Shown piece after piece: positions 40,545-48,898 of a DNA stretch of 64,000 bases (positions within the stretch are counted from its first letter, which is position 1; every line of letters begins with the position of its first letter). Source of the stretch: Patulibacter minatonensis DSM 18081 (GTDB taxonomy: Bacteria > Actinomycetota > Thermoleophilia > Solirubrobacterales > Solirubrobacteraceae); NCBI RefSeq assembly GCF_000519325.1, contig NZ_KI912613.1:3204659-3268658 (forward strand), read 5' to 3'. The notes beneath the pieces were generated by a model that saw nothing but the letters and a program-made list of their open reading frames with translations, did not search any database and was not told where the DNA came from. A program made the translations under genes and the position numbers.

Positions 40545-42646
40545 GCGGCAAGCGCAAGGGGCCCAAGGGGCGCAGCAAGGGGCGGGGCCCGGGCCCGAGC
40601 TCCAAGCGCCCGAAGGACCCGCGCGGCAGCCGGACGGAGGACGGGGGCGGTCCTGACCGTCCCGGGAAGCCGTCGGCGTCCGCCGGCGCCCGGGGGCGGG
40701 GCTCCTCCGGCGCGGTTGCACCACCCAACCGCGCGGCGCGCAGGGCCGCACTGCAGCGCGAGCGCTCCGCCGCCCCGGGGCCGGAGCGCGGCGGCCCGGA
40801 GCTGACCCGCACCGGGCAGCCCGCCCTGCCCCGGGACGTCTGGCGCGACGAGTCGCGCATCGCGCCGGTCGTCGGCGTCCTGCGGCGGCGTGGGAAGACG
40901 TTCGTCGCCGAGCCGCTGTTCGACCGCGGCCGCCTGATCACCGTCGAGAAGGGCGCCCGGGAGCTCGGCGAGGGGCACATCGGCCTGTTCGCACCGGCCG
41001 GCGGTGGGCGACGCGGCGTGCGCGGCCACCGGGTCGTCCGCGACCTCGGGACCCCCGACGTCGCACGCGACGTGCTGGAGGCGCTGCTCCTCGACCACGG
41101 ACTGCCGCGGAGGGTCGCGCGCGAGGTCGGCATGGAGGCCGAGGGCGTCGCCGGCGAGCTTGGCCCGGCGACCCGGTGGGCGGACGGTCCGCCGCGGCGC
41201 GACCTGCGCGACGTCCCGACGTTCACGATCGACCCCGCGACCGCGAAGGACTTCGACGACGCGATCAGCGCCGAGGCCGTCGGCGACGACGGGGCGCGCA
41301 TCCAGGTCCACATCGCCGACGTCTCCGCGTTCGTCCGTCCGGGTGGCGCGATCGACGGCGACGCCCGCTGGCGCGGCACCAGCGTCTACGTCCCCGGGAC
41401 GGTCGAGCCGATGCTGCCCCCGGCGCTGTCGAACGACGCGTGCTCGCTCGTGCCCGGCGTCGACCGGCTCGCGGTGACCGTGCAGTTCGACGTGCGCGAC
41501 GGCACCGTCGGTCGCGCCGAGGTCTCCCGTTCGATCATCCGCTCCGACGCCCGGCTCACCTACGAGGAGGTCGACGACGTCTTCGCCGGGACGGCGCGCG
41601 CCACGGACCCGTGGGCGACGCCGCTGGACGTCGCTCGGCGCGTCGCGCTCGCCCTGCAGGACCGCCGCGAGCAGACGACCAACGCCCTCGAGCTCGACAC
41701 CGGCGAGCCGCGCTTCACCTTCGACGACGCCGGGCATCCGACCGGGATCGTCGTCGACCGCGCGACGGAGTCCCACCGCCTGATCGAGCACCTGATGGTG
41801 ACCGCCAACGAGCAGGTCGCCAAGCTCCTCACAGAGTCGCGCACGCCGACGCTGCACCGCGTCCACGGGCTGCCGCAGCCGTCGGCGGTCGAGAAGCTCG
41901 CCGAGCAGCTCGGATCGCTGGGCGTCGCGATCCCCGCGTCTCTGGGCACCGCGGACGGCGGCGCCCGCGGCATCGCCACGCGGAAGGACGCCGCGGCCGC
42001 GGTCGCGGAGCTCTCGCGCAGCGTCGACGCCCACGTCCGCCGCGCCGGGCACGGCCGCGCCGGCCTGTCGTTCCTCGTGCTCCGCGCGCTCCAGCAGGCC
42101 CGGTACGAGCCCAAGGGCCTCGGGCACGCCGGCCTCGGGCTGGAGCACTACTGCCATTTCACCTCGCCGATCCGGCGGTACCCCGACCTGGTCGCGCACC
42201 GGGCGGTGCTGTCGCTCGTCGGTGCGGGGGAGGAGGCCCCGGCGGGATCCTCGGGACGGTTGGAGGAGCTCGGCGTCTGGTGCTCCGCCACCGAGCGCGA
42301 GGCGATGCAGATCGAGCGCAGCGCCGACGCGATCACGCGGGCCTTCCTGCTCGAGCGGCTCCTCTTCGAGCACGGCGTCGATCGCACCTTCCAGGGCGAG
42401 GTCACCGGGCTGGTGGGCGGGGGCGCGTTCGTCCGCTTCGGGGGCGAGGGGCTGCCCGACGAGGCGTTCGAGGGCTTCGTCCCGGTCCGCCGGATCGGCG
42501 ACGACTCGTGGGACCTCAACGAGGCCGGAACGATCCTCGGCGGTGCGCGCTCCGGGGCGACGCTCCGGCTGGGAGACCCGCTCGACGTCGCGGTGGAGCG
42601 GGTCGAGCCGGTGCGCGGACGGGCGACGCTCCTGCCCGTGCGGTGA
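40541..42646 (+). CDS. rnr: RNase R/RNase II-family 3'-5' exoribonuclease
   Basis: 701 residues from GTG overlapping the upstream stop. The first ~95 residues are very basic and low-complexity (MSGKRKGPKGRSKGRGPGPS...). Then cold-shock-type segments, the RNB domain with metal-binding aspartates in TFTIDPATAKDFDDAIS (about residues 226-242), YVPGTVEPMLPPALSNDACSLVPG, and HYCHFTSPIRRYPDLVAHRAV, and an S1-like end (FQGEVTGLVGGGAFVRFGGEG). It degrades structured RNA; in bacteria RNase R acts with tmRNA and SmpB, whose genes lie just downstream. Confidence 0.93.
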   Translation: MSGKRKGPKGRSKGRGPGPSSKRPKDPRGSRTEDGGGPDRPGKPSASAGARGRGSSGAVAPPNRAARRAALQRERSAAPGPERGGPELTRTGQPALPRDVWRDESRIAPVVGVLRRRGKTFVAEPLFDRGRLITVEKGARELGEGHIGLFAPAGGGRRGVRGHRVVRDLGTPDVARDVLEALLLDHGLPRRVAREVGMEAEGVAGELGPATRWADGPPRRDLRDVPTFTIDPATAKDFDDAISAEAVGDDGARIQVHIADVSAFVRPGGAIDGDARWRGTSVYVPGTVEPMLPPALSNDACSLVPGVDRLAVTVQFDVRDGTVGRAEVSRSIIRSDARLTYEEVDDVFAGTARATDPWATPLDVARRVALALQDRREQTTNALELDTGEPRFTFDDAGHPTGIVVDRATESHRLIEHLMVTANEQVAKLLTESRTPTLHRVHGLPQPSAVEKLAEQLGSLGVAIPASLGTADGGARGIATRKDAAAAVAELSRSVDAHVRRAGHGRAGLSFLVLRALQQARYEPKGLGHAGLGLEHYCHFTSPIRRYPDLVAHRAVLSLVGAGEEAPAGSSGRLEELGVWCSATEREAMQIERSADAITRAFLLERLLFEHGVDRTFQGEVTGLVGGGAFVRFGGEGLPDEAFEGFVPVRRIGDDSWDLNEAGTILGGARSGATLRLGDPLDVAVERVEPVRGRATLLPVR

Positions 42647-42790
42647 GGGGTCGGGCGACGGGGCCCCTTCCGGTGCGGTGAGGACGCGGGTGCTGCCCTG
42701 CTCGCGAGGTGCGGGCCGGAGGGCGGGCTCGAACCCGTGGCCCGTCCGGCGGCGGGCCCGGATCCGGCGAGCCCGGGCCGGACGCCCGCG

Positions 42791-42796
42791 TAGCCT
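42791..42796 (+). promoter_or_regulatory. -10-like hexamer of the 184-residue unknown gene
   Basis: TAGCCT, 7 nt before the GTG at 42804. Confidence 0.55.
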
Positions 42797-42803
42797 CGGG
42801 CGC

Positions 42804-43358
42804 GTGGGGCGCAGGGCACCGACCATCACGATCACCTTCGTCAAGGGCGACGGGCAGCGGTACCGGTCGATCGTGAGGCGGCGCGACGGTGTCGTCGTGG
42901 AGCTCGACGGGGGTGGGTACAACCAGGTCGGCGGTCCCGCCCGGCGGATACCCCACGACCTGGCGCACGCCGTCGTCGAGGACGCCCTCGGCCTCGACTC
43001 CGGGCTCTGGGGCGTGATCGTCGCGGGCGGGATGTTCGCCCACACGACGGTGGTCGCGGGGCGCCGGCCGCCGCACGCCGACCGGCGCGCGCAGGCGGTC
43101 GTCGACGGGGCGGGCGACCGGCTCGCGCAGGCGGAGGTCGTCGTGCGGGCCGTCGCCGACCTCTCGCTCGCGGGGCGCGACCGGGACACGGCCGGCCTGG
43201 TCGCCGCGACGGGCCCGCGGTGGCGGCCCGACGGCCTGACCGCGGAGGCGCTGGGCGTCGCCTGCCGACGGCTGCGGGCGGACGGCGAGCGGTGGGCGGC
43301 GCTCGGGCCGCAGGGGACCCTCGAGCTCGACTGGCGGCTGCCGGAGCCGCGGCGGTGA
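42804..43358 (+). CDS. Conserved-looking protein of unknown function with an HDLAH motif
   Basis: 184 residues from GTG 42804; start chosen from the hexamer 7 nt upstream. Begins with basic beta-like segments (TITITFVKGDGQRYRSIVRRRDGVVVELDGGGYN), then IPHDLAHAVVEDALGL (about 50-65), an H-x-x-x-H arrangement near a Glu, followed by GLWGVIVAGGMFAHTTVVAGRRPPH and an Ala/Arg-rich helical half. Family not recognised. Codon use is normal, so it is a real gene. Between RNase R and smpB. Confidence 0.7.
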   Translation: MGRRAPTITITFVKGDGQRYRSIVRRRDGVVVELDGGGYNQVGGPARRIPHDLAHAVVEDALGLDSGLWGVIVAGGMFAHTTVVAGRRPPHADRRAQAVVDGAGDRLAQAEVVVRAVADLSLAGRDRDTAGLVAATGPRWRPDGLTAEALGVACRRLRADGERWAALGPQGTLELDWRLPEPRR

Positions 43359-43469
43359 CGCGGTGCGGCGGCTCGGGTCCGCGGCCCCGGGCGGTCCGGG
43401 CGCCAGGGGTCGAACCCGTCGCGGGGCCCGGTCCGGACGGGCGAGCGACCGGCCGGGGGACCCCGGCGG

Positions 43470-43475
43470 TACGCT
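43470..43475 (+). promoter_or_regulatory. -10-like hexamer of smpB
   Basis: TACGCT, 9 nt before the ATG at 43485. Confidence 0.55.
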
Positions 43476-43484
43476 CGACGGCTC

Positions 43485-43964
43485 ATGGCGAAGGGCAAGA
43501 AGAAGAAGCCCTCGGGCGGCGACTACGGCTACAACCGCCAGGCGCGGTTCAAGTACGAGCTGCTCGACACGCTCGAGTGCGGGATCGTGCTGACCGGCAC
43601 CGAGGTCAAGTCGCTGCGCACCCACGGGTGCATGATGGGCGACGCCTACGTCGACGTCCGCCGCGAGGAGCTCTGGATCCAGAACCTCCGCATCGAGCCC
43701 TACGCGCCGGCGGCACTGAACAACCACCTCCCGGACAAGCCGCGCAAGCTGCTCGCCCACCGTCGCGAGATCGACCGCCTGCTGGGCCAGATGACGACCA
43801 ACGGCCTGACGATGGTCCCGACGCGGATCTACCCCAAGGACCGCCGGATCAAGGTCGAGATCGCCCTGGCCCGCGGCAAGAACGTCGCGGACAAGCGGCA
43901 GGACATGAAGGAACGCGACATGAACCGCGAGATGCAGCGCGCACTGCGCGAGCGGAGCCGGTAA
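43485..43964 (+). CDS. smpB: tmRNA-binding protein SmpB
   Basis: 159 residues, the usual length. Core reads YNRQARFKYELLDTLECGIVLTGTEVKSLRTHGCMMGDAYVDV and KLLAHRREIDRLLGQM; basic C-terminal tail DMNREMQRALRERSR that folds in the mRNA channel. Delivers tmRNA (48482-48849) to stalled ribosomes. Confidence 0.97.
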   Translation: MAKGKKKKPSGGDYGYNRQARFKYELLDTLECGIVLTGTEVKSLRTHGCMMGDAYVDVRREELWIQNLRIEPYAPAALNNHLPDKPRKLLAHRREIDRLLGQMTTNGLTMVPTRIYPKDRRIKVEIALARGKNVADKRQDMKERDMNREMQRALRERSR

Positions 43965-44076
43965 CGGCTCCTCGGGGCCCGACCGGCTCGCGATCCGGCA
44001 GGGCCCGGCCCACCCACGGGGGAGCCGGATCGCCGAACGCCGCAGGGTGCACGGGCCTGTCCGATAGACCAGGTCC

Positions 44077-44730
44077 ATGAAGATCGGAATCATCGGGGCC
44101 GGCAACATCGGGGGGAACCTCGCCCGGCGGCTGGGGCCGCTCGGGCACGAGGTGCGGATCGCGAACTCGCGTGGGCCGGAGACGCTGCCCGAGCTGGCGG
44201 CCGTCGAGGGCGTGACGCCGGTGCTCGCCGCCGAGGCGGCCGAGGGCGCCGAGCTCGTGATCGTCACGATCCCGCTCGTCAAGGTCCAGGACCTGCCGGG
44301 CGACGTCCTCGACGCGGCGGCGCCGGGTGCCGTGGTGATCGACACGAACAACTACTACCCGCAGCAGCGCGACGGCCTGATCGAGGCCATCGAGGCGGGG
44401 CAGACCGAGAGCCAGTACGTCGCCGAGCAGCTCGGCCGGCCCGTCGTGAAGGTCTTCAACGGCGTCTACGCCCAGAAGATCCTCGACGTGGGGGAGCCCG
44501 GCGGCCCGCGGTTCGCCATCCCGGTCGCGGGCGACGACCCGGAGGCGAAGGTCGCGGTCTCGGCGATCGTCGCGGAGCTCGGGTTCGAGCCCGTCGACGC
44601 CGGCGAGCTCGACGAGTCGTGGCGCCAGCAGCCGGGCTCGCCGAGCTACGGCCTGATGGAGGACGCCGACGGCCTCCGCGCGGCGCTCGCGGCGGCCTCG
44701 CCGGACCGCACCGCGGAGTGGAAGGCCTAG
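44077..44730 (+). CDS. NADP/F420-type oxidoreductase, NpdG-like Rossmann protein
   Basis: 217 residues. N-terminal dinucleotide fold MKIGIIGAGNIGGNLARRL (1-19) with ANSRGPETL after beta-2, the Arg/Ser pattern typical of NADP binding, then VIVTIPLVKV, VVIDTNNYYPQQ and VKVFNGVYAQKI. This is the layout of F420-dependent NADP reductases and their relatives with an NADP-binding domain followed by a small helical lobe. Cofactor is inferred. The stop TAG (44728-44730) overlaps the stop of the opposing pepF inside a CTAG. TAGACC lies 6 nt before the ATG, a weaker version of the promoter hexamer. Confidence 0.75.
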   Translation: MKIGIIGAGNIGGNLARRLGPLGHEVRIANSRGPETLPELAAVEGVTPVLAAEAAEGAELVIVTIPLVKVQDLPGDVLDAAAPGAVVIDTNNYYPQQRDGLIEAIEAGQTESQYVAEQLGRPVVKVFNGVYAQKILDVGEPGGPRFAIPVAGDDPEAKVAVSAIVAELGFEPVDAGELDESWRQQPGSPSYGLMEDADGLRAALAAASPDRTAEWKA

Positions 44731-46553
44731 ATCTTCCCGGCGTCGCGGGCGGCCTGCTCCGCCTGCTCGAGCTGCTCGCGGACCAGGGCGAGGCCGCTGC
44801 GCCAGAAGCCCGGGTCCGTGAGGTCGAGGCCGGCGATCGCGACGAGGTCCTCCGGAGCCTTGGAGCCGCCGGTGGCGAGGAGCTCGAGGTATTTCGGCGC
44901 GAACGACGGACCCTGCTCGCGGTACTTGCCGTAGACGGAGAGCGCCATCAGCTGGCCGTAGGCGTACGCATAGACGTAGCCCGGGGTGCCGATGAAGTGG
45001 GGGACGTAGGACCACCAGGAGCGGTAGCCGTCGGTGATGTCGACGGCGTCGCCGAGCATCGCGACCTGGCTCTGGTACCAGATCTCGCCGAAGCGCTCGA
45101 CGGAGAGCTCGCCCTCCTCGCGGCGCGCGGTGTGCACGCCGTGCTCGAAGCGGTTCATCGCGGTCTGGCGGAAGATCGTGGCGATCGAGCCCTCGATCTG
45201 CTCGGCGAGCAGGCCGAGGCGCGCCTGGGGCTCGGTGGTCTGCTCGAGGAGCCGGTCGAAGACCAGGGTCTCGCCGAAGACCGACGCGGTCTCGGCGAGC
45301 GTCAGCGGGGTGGTCTGCTCGAACGGACCACGCTCGCGCGCGAGGTACGCGTGGATGCCGTGGCCGAGCTCGTGGGCGAGCGTCAGGACGTCCCGCCGGC
45401 GGCTCGTCCAGTTCAGGAGCACGTACGGGTGGTGGCTCGGCACCGTGTAGGCGCAGAACGCGCCGCCACGCTTGCCGGGGCGCACGGGCGCGTCGATCCA
45501 GCCCTCGTCGACGAACTTGCGGGCGACGTCGCCCATCTCGGTCGCGAACGCGTCGAAGGAGGTGAAGACCATGTCGGTCGACTCCTGCCAGGAGAACTCC
45601 TGCTCGTCGGCCTGCGAGACCGACGCCATGCGGTCGTAGTCCGCGAGCTTGTCGACGCCGAGGATCTGCGCCTTCAGCCTGTACCAGCGCTGCGGCACGT
45701 CGTAGGCCTCCTGCACCGCGTCGACGAGCGCCTGGACGGACTCGTCGCTGGCCTCGTTGGCGAGGTTGCGCGAGGCGACCCAACTGGGGAAGGAGCGCAG
45801 GCGGTCCTCGACGGCCTTGTCCTGGAGCAGCGTGTTGAAGATGAACGCGCGGGTCCGCAGTCCCGGGGCGAGCGCCTTGGTGACGGCTTCGGCGACGGTC
45901 TTCCGGGTCTCGCGGTCGGGGCTCGTGAGGTTCGAGAGCGCGACGTCGAGCGGGACCGTCTGCGTCGCGCCGCCGGAATCGCTCCCACCCGCCGCGTTGG
46001 GCAGCTCGACCTCGATGACGGACGTCAGCTCGTCGAACAGACGGTCCCACGCGCCGCGGCTGGAGGACGACTTCTCCGCCAGGATCCGCTCCTCCGGCTC
46101 GGAGAGCATGTGCGGCTTCTCCTTGCGGACCGTGCGCAGGTGGTGGCGCGCCTTCTCGATGCCCGGCGCGGCGAGGAGCTCCTCGGCGCGGGCGTCGTCG
46201 AGCGCGGTCCACTCGAGCTCGAAGAAGAGGAGCTTCGTCTGGATCGACGTGCCCCGCTCCTCGACGGCGGCCAGCAGCGCGCCGTGCTCGGGCTTGGCGG
46301 TGTCCTCGGCGAACTTCAGCGAGGCGTAGGAGCCGGCGCGGCCGACGAGGTCGGTCAGCTCGACGAGCTCGCCGATTGCCGCGGCCAGGCCGGCGCCGTT
46401 GATGTCCGCGACCTTCCCCTGGTAGGCGGCGGCGAACTGGTCGGCCTGGGCCTGGGCCTCGTCGAGCAGGCGCAGCACGCCGTCGGGGCCCTCTCCGTGG
46501 ACCAGCGTCTCCAGGTCCCAGCCGACGTCGGTGTGCTCCACGCTCGTGCTCAT
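44727..46553 (-). CDS. pepF: M3-family oligoendopeptidase F
   Basis: 608 residues from ATG 46553. Cytoplasmic zinc endopeptidase for short peptides. Zinc motif HELGH at about 396-400 (TLAHELGHGIHAYLARER) and the third ligand Glu in TLAETASVFGETLVFDRLL about 25 residues on. N-terminal helical M3 lobe VGWDLETLVHGEGP... is typical. Convergent with the NpdG-like gene (4-bp overlap); divergent from the GNAT gene with only 34 bp between start codons. Confidence 0.94.
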   Translation of the reverse strand: MSTSVEHTDVGWDLETLVHGEGPDGVLRLLDEAQAQADQFAAAYQGKVADINGAGLAAAIGELVELTDLVGRAGSYASLKFAEDTAKPEHGALLAAVEERGTSIQTKLLFFELEWTALDDARAEELLAAPGIEKARHHLRTVRKEKPHMLSEPEERILAEKSSSSRGAWDRLFDELTSVIEVELPNAAGGSDSGGATQTVPLDVALSNLTSPDRETRKTVAEAVTKALAPGLRTRAFIFNTLLQDKAVEDRLRSFPSWVASRNLANEASDESVQALVDAVQEAYDVPQRWYRLKAQILGVDKLADYDRMASVSQADEQEFSWQESTDMVFTSFDAFATEMGDVARKFVDEGWIDAPVRPGKRGGAFCAYTVPSHHPYVLLNWTSRRRDVLTLAHELGHGIHAYLARERGPFEQTTPLTLAETASVFGETLVFDRLLEQTTEPQARLGLLAEQIEGSIATIFRQTAMNRFEHGVHTARREEGELSVERFGEIWYQSQVAMLGDAVDITDGYRSWWSYVPHFIGTPGYVYAYAYGQLMALSVYGKYREQGPSFAPKYLELLATGGSKAPEDLVAIAGLDLTDPGFWRSGLALVREQLEQAEQAARDAGKI

Positions 46554-46559
46554 GCGGCA

Positions 46560-46565
46560 AGCCTA
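46560..46565 (-). promoter_or_regulatory. -10-like hexamer of pepF
   Basis: TAGGCT on the minus strand, 6 nt before the ATG at 46553. Its -35 would fall inside the start of the divergent GNAT gene. Confidence 0.55.
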
Positions 46566-46574
46566 CGAGACCGC

Positions 46575-46580
46575 TACCGT
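46575..46580 (+). promoter_or_regulatory. -10-like hexamer of the GNAT gene
   Basis: TACCGT, 7 nt before the ATG at 46588; 9 bp from the pepF hexamer on the other strand. Confidence 0.5.
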
Positions 46581-46587
46581 CGCCGTG

Positions 46588-47169
46588 ATGGAGCGGGACG
46601 CAGCGCCGAGCGAGCTCCGGACCTCCCGGCTCGTGCTCCGCGCCTGGCGGGCCGACGACCGCGAGCCGTTCGCCGCGATGAACGCGGACCCCGAGGTGAT
46701 GCGCTGGATCGGGTCCGGGCCGCTGGACCGCGTGGCGAGCGACGGCCTGCGGGCCCGGCTGCGCCGCGAGTGGTCCCGCGCCGGGCGCGGGCTCTGGGCC
46801 GTCGAGCGCGGCGACGACGGGACGTTCCTCGGCTTCTGCGGACTGACCGATCCGGCGTGGGGCGGTCCGGGGCTCCGGGACGAGCTGGAGATCGGCTGGC
46901 GGCTGACCCGGTCGGCGTGGGGGCAGGGGTACGCCACGGAGGCGGCCCGGGCGGCGCTCGGCGTCGGCTGGGAGACCCTCGGGCTCCACAGCGCGATCGC
47001 GCTCGTCCACCCCGACAACGAGCGGTCGCTCGGCGTGGCCGCGAACCTCGGCATGCGGGTGGCGGGGACGACGCGCCACGCCGGCACCGGGTGGGAGGTC
47101 CTCGTGCTCCGGGCGCACCGGCCGGCGGACACCCCCGGGACACGGGGTCCGTCGGCCGCTCCGGGATGA
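46588..47169 (+). CDS. GNAT-family N-acetyltransferase (RimJ/RimL-like)
   Basis: 193 residues from ATG 46588. Begins with ELRTSRLVLRAWRADDREPFAAMNADPEVMRWIG, the RimJ/RimL pattern, followed by the acetyl-CoA binding strand and loop WRLTRSAWGQGYATEAARAAL (about 110-130) and ALVHPDNERSLGVAANLGMRVAG. Substrate may be a protein N-terminus, an amino sugar or a small amine. 7 nt upstream of the AI-2E family gene. Confidence 0.88.
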   Translation: MERDAAPSELRTSRLVLRAWRADDREPFAAMNADPEVMRWIGSGPLDRVASDGLRARLRREWSRAGRGLWAVERGDDGTFLGFCGLTDPAWGGPGLRDELEIGWRLTRSAWGQGYATEAARAALGVGWETLGLHSAIALVHPDNERSLGVAANLGMRVAGTTRHAGTGWEVLVLRAHRPADTPGTRGPSAAPG

Positions 47170-47176
47170 TGACCGG

Positions 47177-48394
47177 GTGAGCACGGACGGACCAGGTCCC
47201 GCCCAGCGGATCTCCCTCGAGCGCCTCAGCGTCAGTGCCCTGCAGCTGATCATCATCGGCGTCGCCGGCTACGGGGCGCTGCTGGTGTGGGGAAAGCTGC
47301 AGTTCATCCTGCTGCCGTTCTTCGTGGCGGTGCTCCTCGCGGCGCTCCTGACGCCGGTCGCGGCCTTCCTCCACGCGAAGCTGCGGTTCCCGCGGTTCCT
47401 GTCGGCGATCACCACGGTCGTCTTCCTCATCGTCGTCGTGGCCGGCCTCCTGACGCTCGTCGCGCCGGACATCGTCACCCAGGCCGAGGACATCAGCAAG
47501 CAGGTCGAGAAGGGCATCAAGGAGCTGCCGAACGTCCTGCACGACCTGGGTCTGAAGGACGAGGACATCCAGAAGTACTCGCGCGACATCACCGACAAGC
47601 TCCAGGACTCGCTCGGGGCCATCGGCGGGCAGCTCGGGTCCGGCGTGATCTCGGCGGCCCAGGGCGTCGTCAACGTCGCCGCGAGCATCTTCCTCGCGAT
47701 CATCATGCTGATCTACCTGCTGATCGACGGGACCGGCTTCTGGCGCGGGTTCCTGCGGTTCGCCCCTGCGGACCGCCGCGTCGGCTGGCACGACGGCGGC
47801 AAGCGGGCCTGGACGGCGATCACGATGTACGTCCGCAGCCAGGTGATCGTCGCGATCATCGACGGGGTCGGCGTCGCGGTCGGCCTGACGATCATCGGCG
47901 TGCCGCTCGCGGTGCCGCTCGGCGTCTTCACCTTCATCGTCGCGTTCATCCCGTACGTCGGCGCGATCGTCGCCGGCCTCGCGGCGATGCTCGTCGCGCT
48001 CTCGACGAAGGGCCTCGAGGGCATGATCGGCGCCTTCGTCGTCGCGCTGGTGGTCCAGCAGATCGAGGGCAACATCCTCCAGCCGATCCTCATCGGCCGG
48101 TCCGTGCGGCTGCACCCGATGACGGTCCTGCTCGGCGTCGGTGCGGGCAGCGCCCTGCTGGGGCTGGCCGGCGCGTTCCTCGCCACGCCGGTGATCGCGG
48201 GCGTCGCCGCCGCGGCGGGCTGGCTGGAGGACGACGAGGAGCTCGACGGGCCGGAACCCGAGGAGATCGCGCCACCGGAGCAGGACCCCCTCGGGTCGCC
48301 GTCCGACGCCGTCCGGGCGGGGGACGACCCGGGGGACACCGGGGAGTTCCCGACGTCGGGCGGCGCGAAGGCGCCACCCGACGACGACGCCTGA
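47177..48394 (+). CDS. AI-2E (PerM/UPF0118) family membrane transporter
   Basis: 405 residues from GTG. About eight membrane helices: two at the N-terminus (LQLIIIGVAGYGALLVWG, FILLPFFVAVLLAALLTPV), a soluble region of about 80 residues, and a C-terminal bundle containing VAFIPYVGAIVAGLAAMLVAL and QQIEGNILQPILIGRSVRLHPMTVLLGVGAG, the hallmark of the family. Members export autoinducers or small ions; substrate unknown. Acidic cytoplasmic tail of about 55 residues. GATGAT is 6 nt upstream; it may also be read through from the GNAT gene. Confidence 0.88.
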   Translation: MSTDGPGPAQRISLERLSVSALQLIIIGVAGYGALLVWGKLQFILLPFFVAVLLAALLTPVAAFLHAKLRFPRFLSAITTVVFLIVVVAGLLTLVAPDIVTQAEDISKQVEKGIKELPNVLHDLGLKDEDIQKYSRDITDKLQDSLGAIGGQLGSGVISAAQGVVNVAASIFLAIIMLIYLLIDGTGFWRGFLRFAPADRRVGWHDGGKRAWTAITMYVRSQVIVAIIDGVGVAVGLTIIGVPLAVPLGVFTFIVAFIPYVGAIVAGLAAMLVALSTKGLEGMIGAFVVALVVQQIEGNILQPILIGRSVRLHPMTVLLGVGAGSALLGLAGAFLATPVIAGVAAAAGWLEDDEELDGPEPEEIAPPEQDPLGSPSDAVRAGDDPGDTGEFPTSGGAKAPPDDDA

Positions 48395-48421
48395 GCCGTC
48401 CGCGAGCCCGGCGGTACGGGG

Positions 48422-48450
48422 TTGGGCGGCCGTCGGCATCGCGCTACACT
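48422..48450 (+). promoter_or_regulatory. Promoter of tmRNA (ssrA)
   Basis: TTGGGC (48422-48427) and TACACT (48445-48450) with a 17-bp spacer. The predicted start is about 25 nt before the mature 5' end, which would be made by processing. Confidence 0.6.
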
Positions 48451-48481
48451 GGGTGTCTGTCCGCAGGTCGGACGGACTCCC

Positions 48482-48849
48482 GGGGGCGACAGGCTTCGAC
48501 GCGGTCGGTTCGCGGGGGTGATGGCGAGCCGAGGTGCGGGAGGCCTCGTAAAACACCCGCACAACACACACATGCGGACTCTCACGAGTACGCCCTCGCT
48601 GCCTAGCACACACTAGGTAGGTGAGGTATCGGGCCTCGCTCGCCGGCGGCGGGGGTCCCCGGTATCAACTCAGCCGGATCACCTTGCGCGGACGCCCTCG
48701 TCGCGCCGGGGACATCTTCAGGAGGGCTGGCGCTCCCGACGTGGGTCGACGGGACCGACGGAGCGCGAGACCAAGACACGCCGACTACGCTCGTAGATGT
48801 CGCCCTTGGCGCGATCGCGGACGCGGGTTCAACTCCCGCCGTCTCCACC
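48482..48849 (+). ncRNA. ssrA: Transfer-messenger RNA
   Basis: The mature 5' end GGGGGCG (48482-48488) pairs with CGTCTCC (48840-48846) as the acceptor stem; discriminator A at 48847. The conserved GACAGGCTTCGACG follows the 5' arm and the T-arm GGGTTCAACTCCC is present near the 3' end. The tag frame runs from GCA 48559 to TAG 48604-48606 and encodes AQHTHADSHEYALAA, ending in the canonical ALAA degradation signal. The 3' end is not fully encoded as CCA (ACCT at 48847-48850). The rest forms the pseudoknot-rich middle. Partner SmpB is at 43485. Confidence 0.95.
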
Positions 48850-48856
48850 TCCGAGC

Positions 48857-48880
48857 ACCGGCCCCCGCAAGGGGGCCGGT
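48857..48880 (+). terminator. Terminator hairpin after ssrA
   Basis: 10-bp perfect stem ACCGGCCCCC/GGGGGCCGGT closed by a GCAA (GNRA) tetraloop, followed by GTCGTTCTC. Also 18 nt from the stop of the opposing receiver gene, so it can serve both. Confidence 0.75.
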
Positions 48881-48898
48881 GTCGTTCTCGGGGGATCG

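Noticed and set aside
42722..43425. GGGCTCGAACCCGT (near 42728) and GGGGTCGAACCCGT (near 43406) look like tRNA T-arm sequences on the minus strand.
   Set aside because: No matching acceptor, D or anticodon arms; the flanking 5-bp stems do not pair. Treated as GC-rich intergenic sequence.
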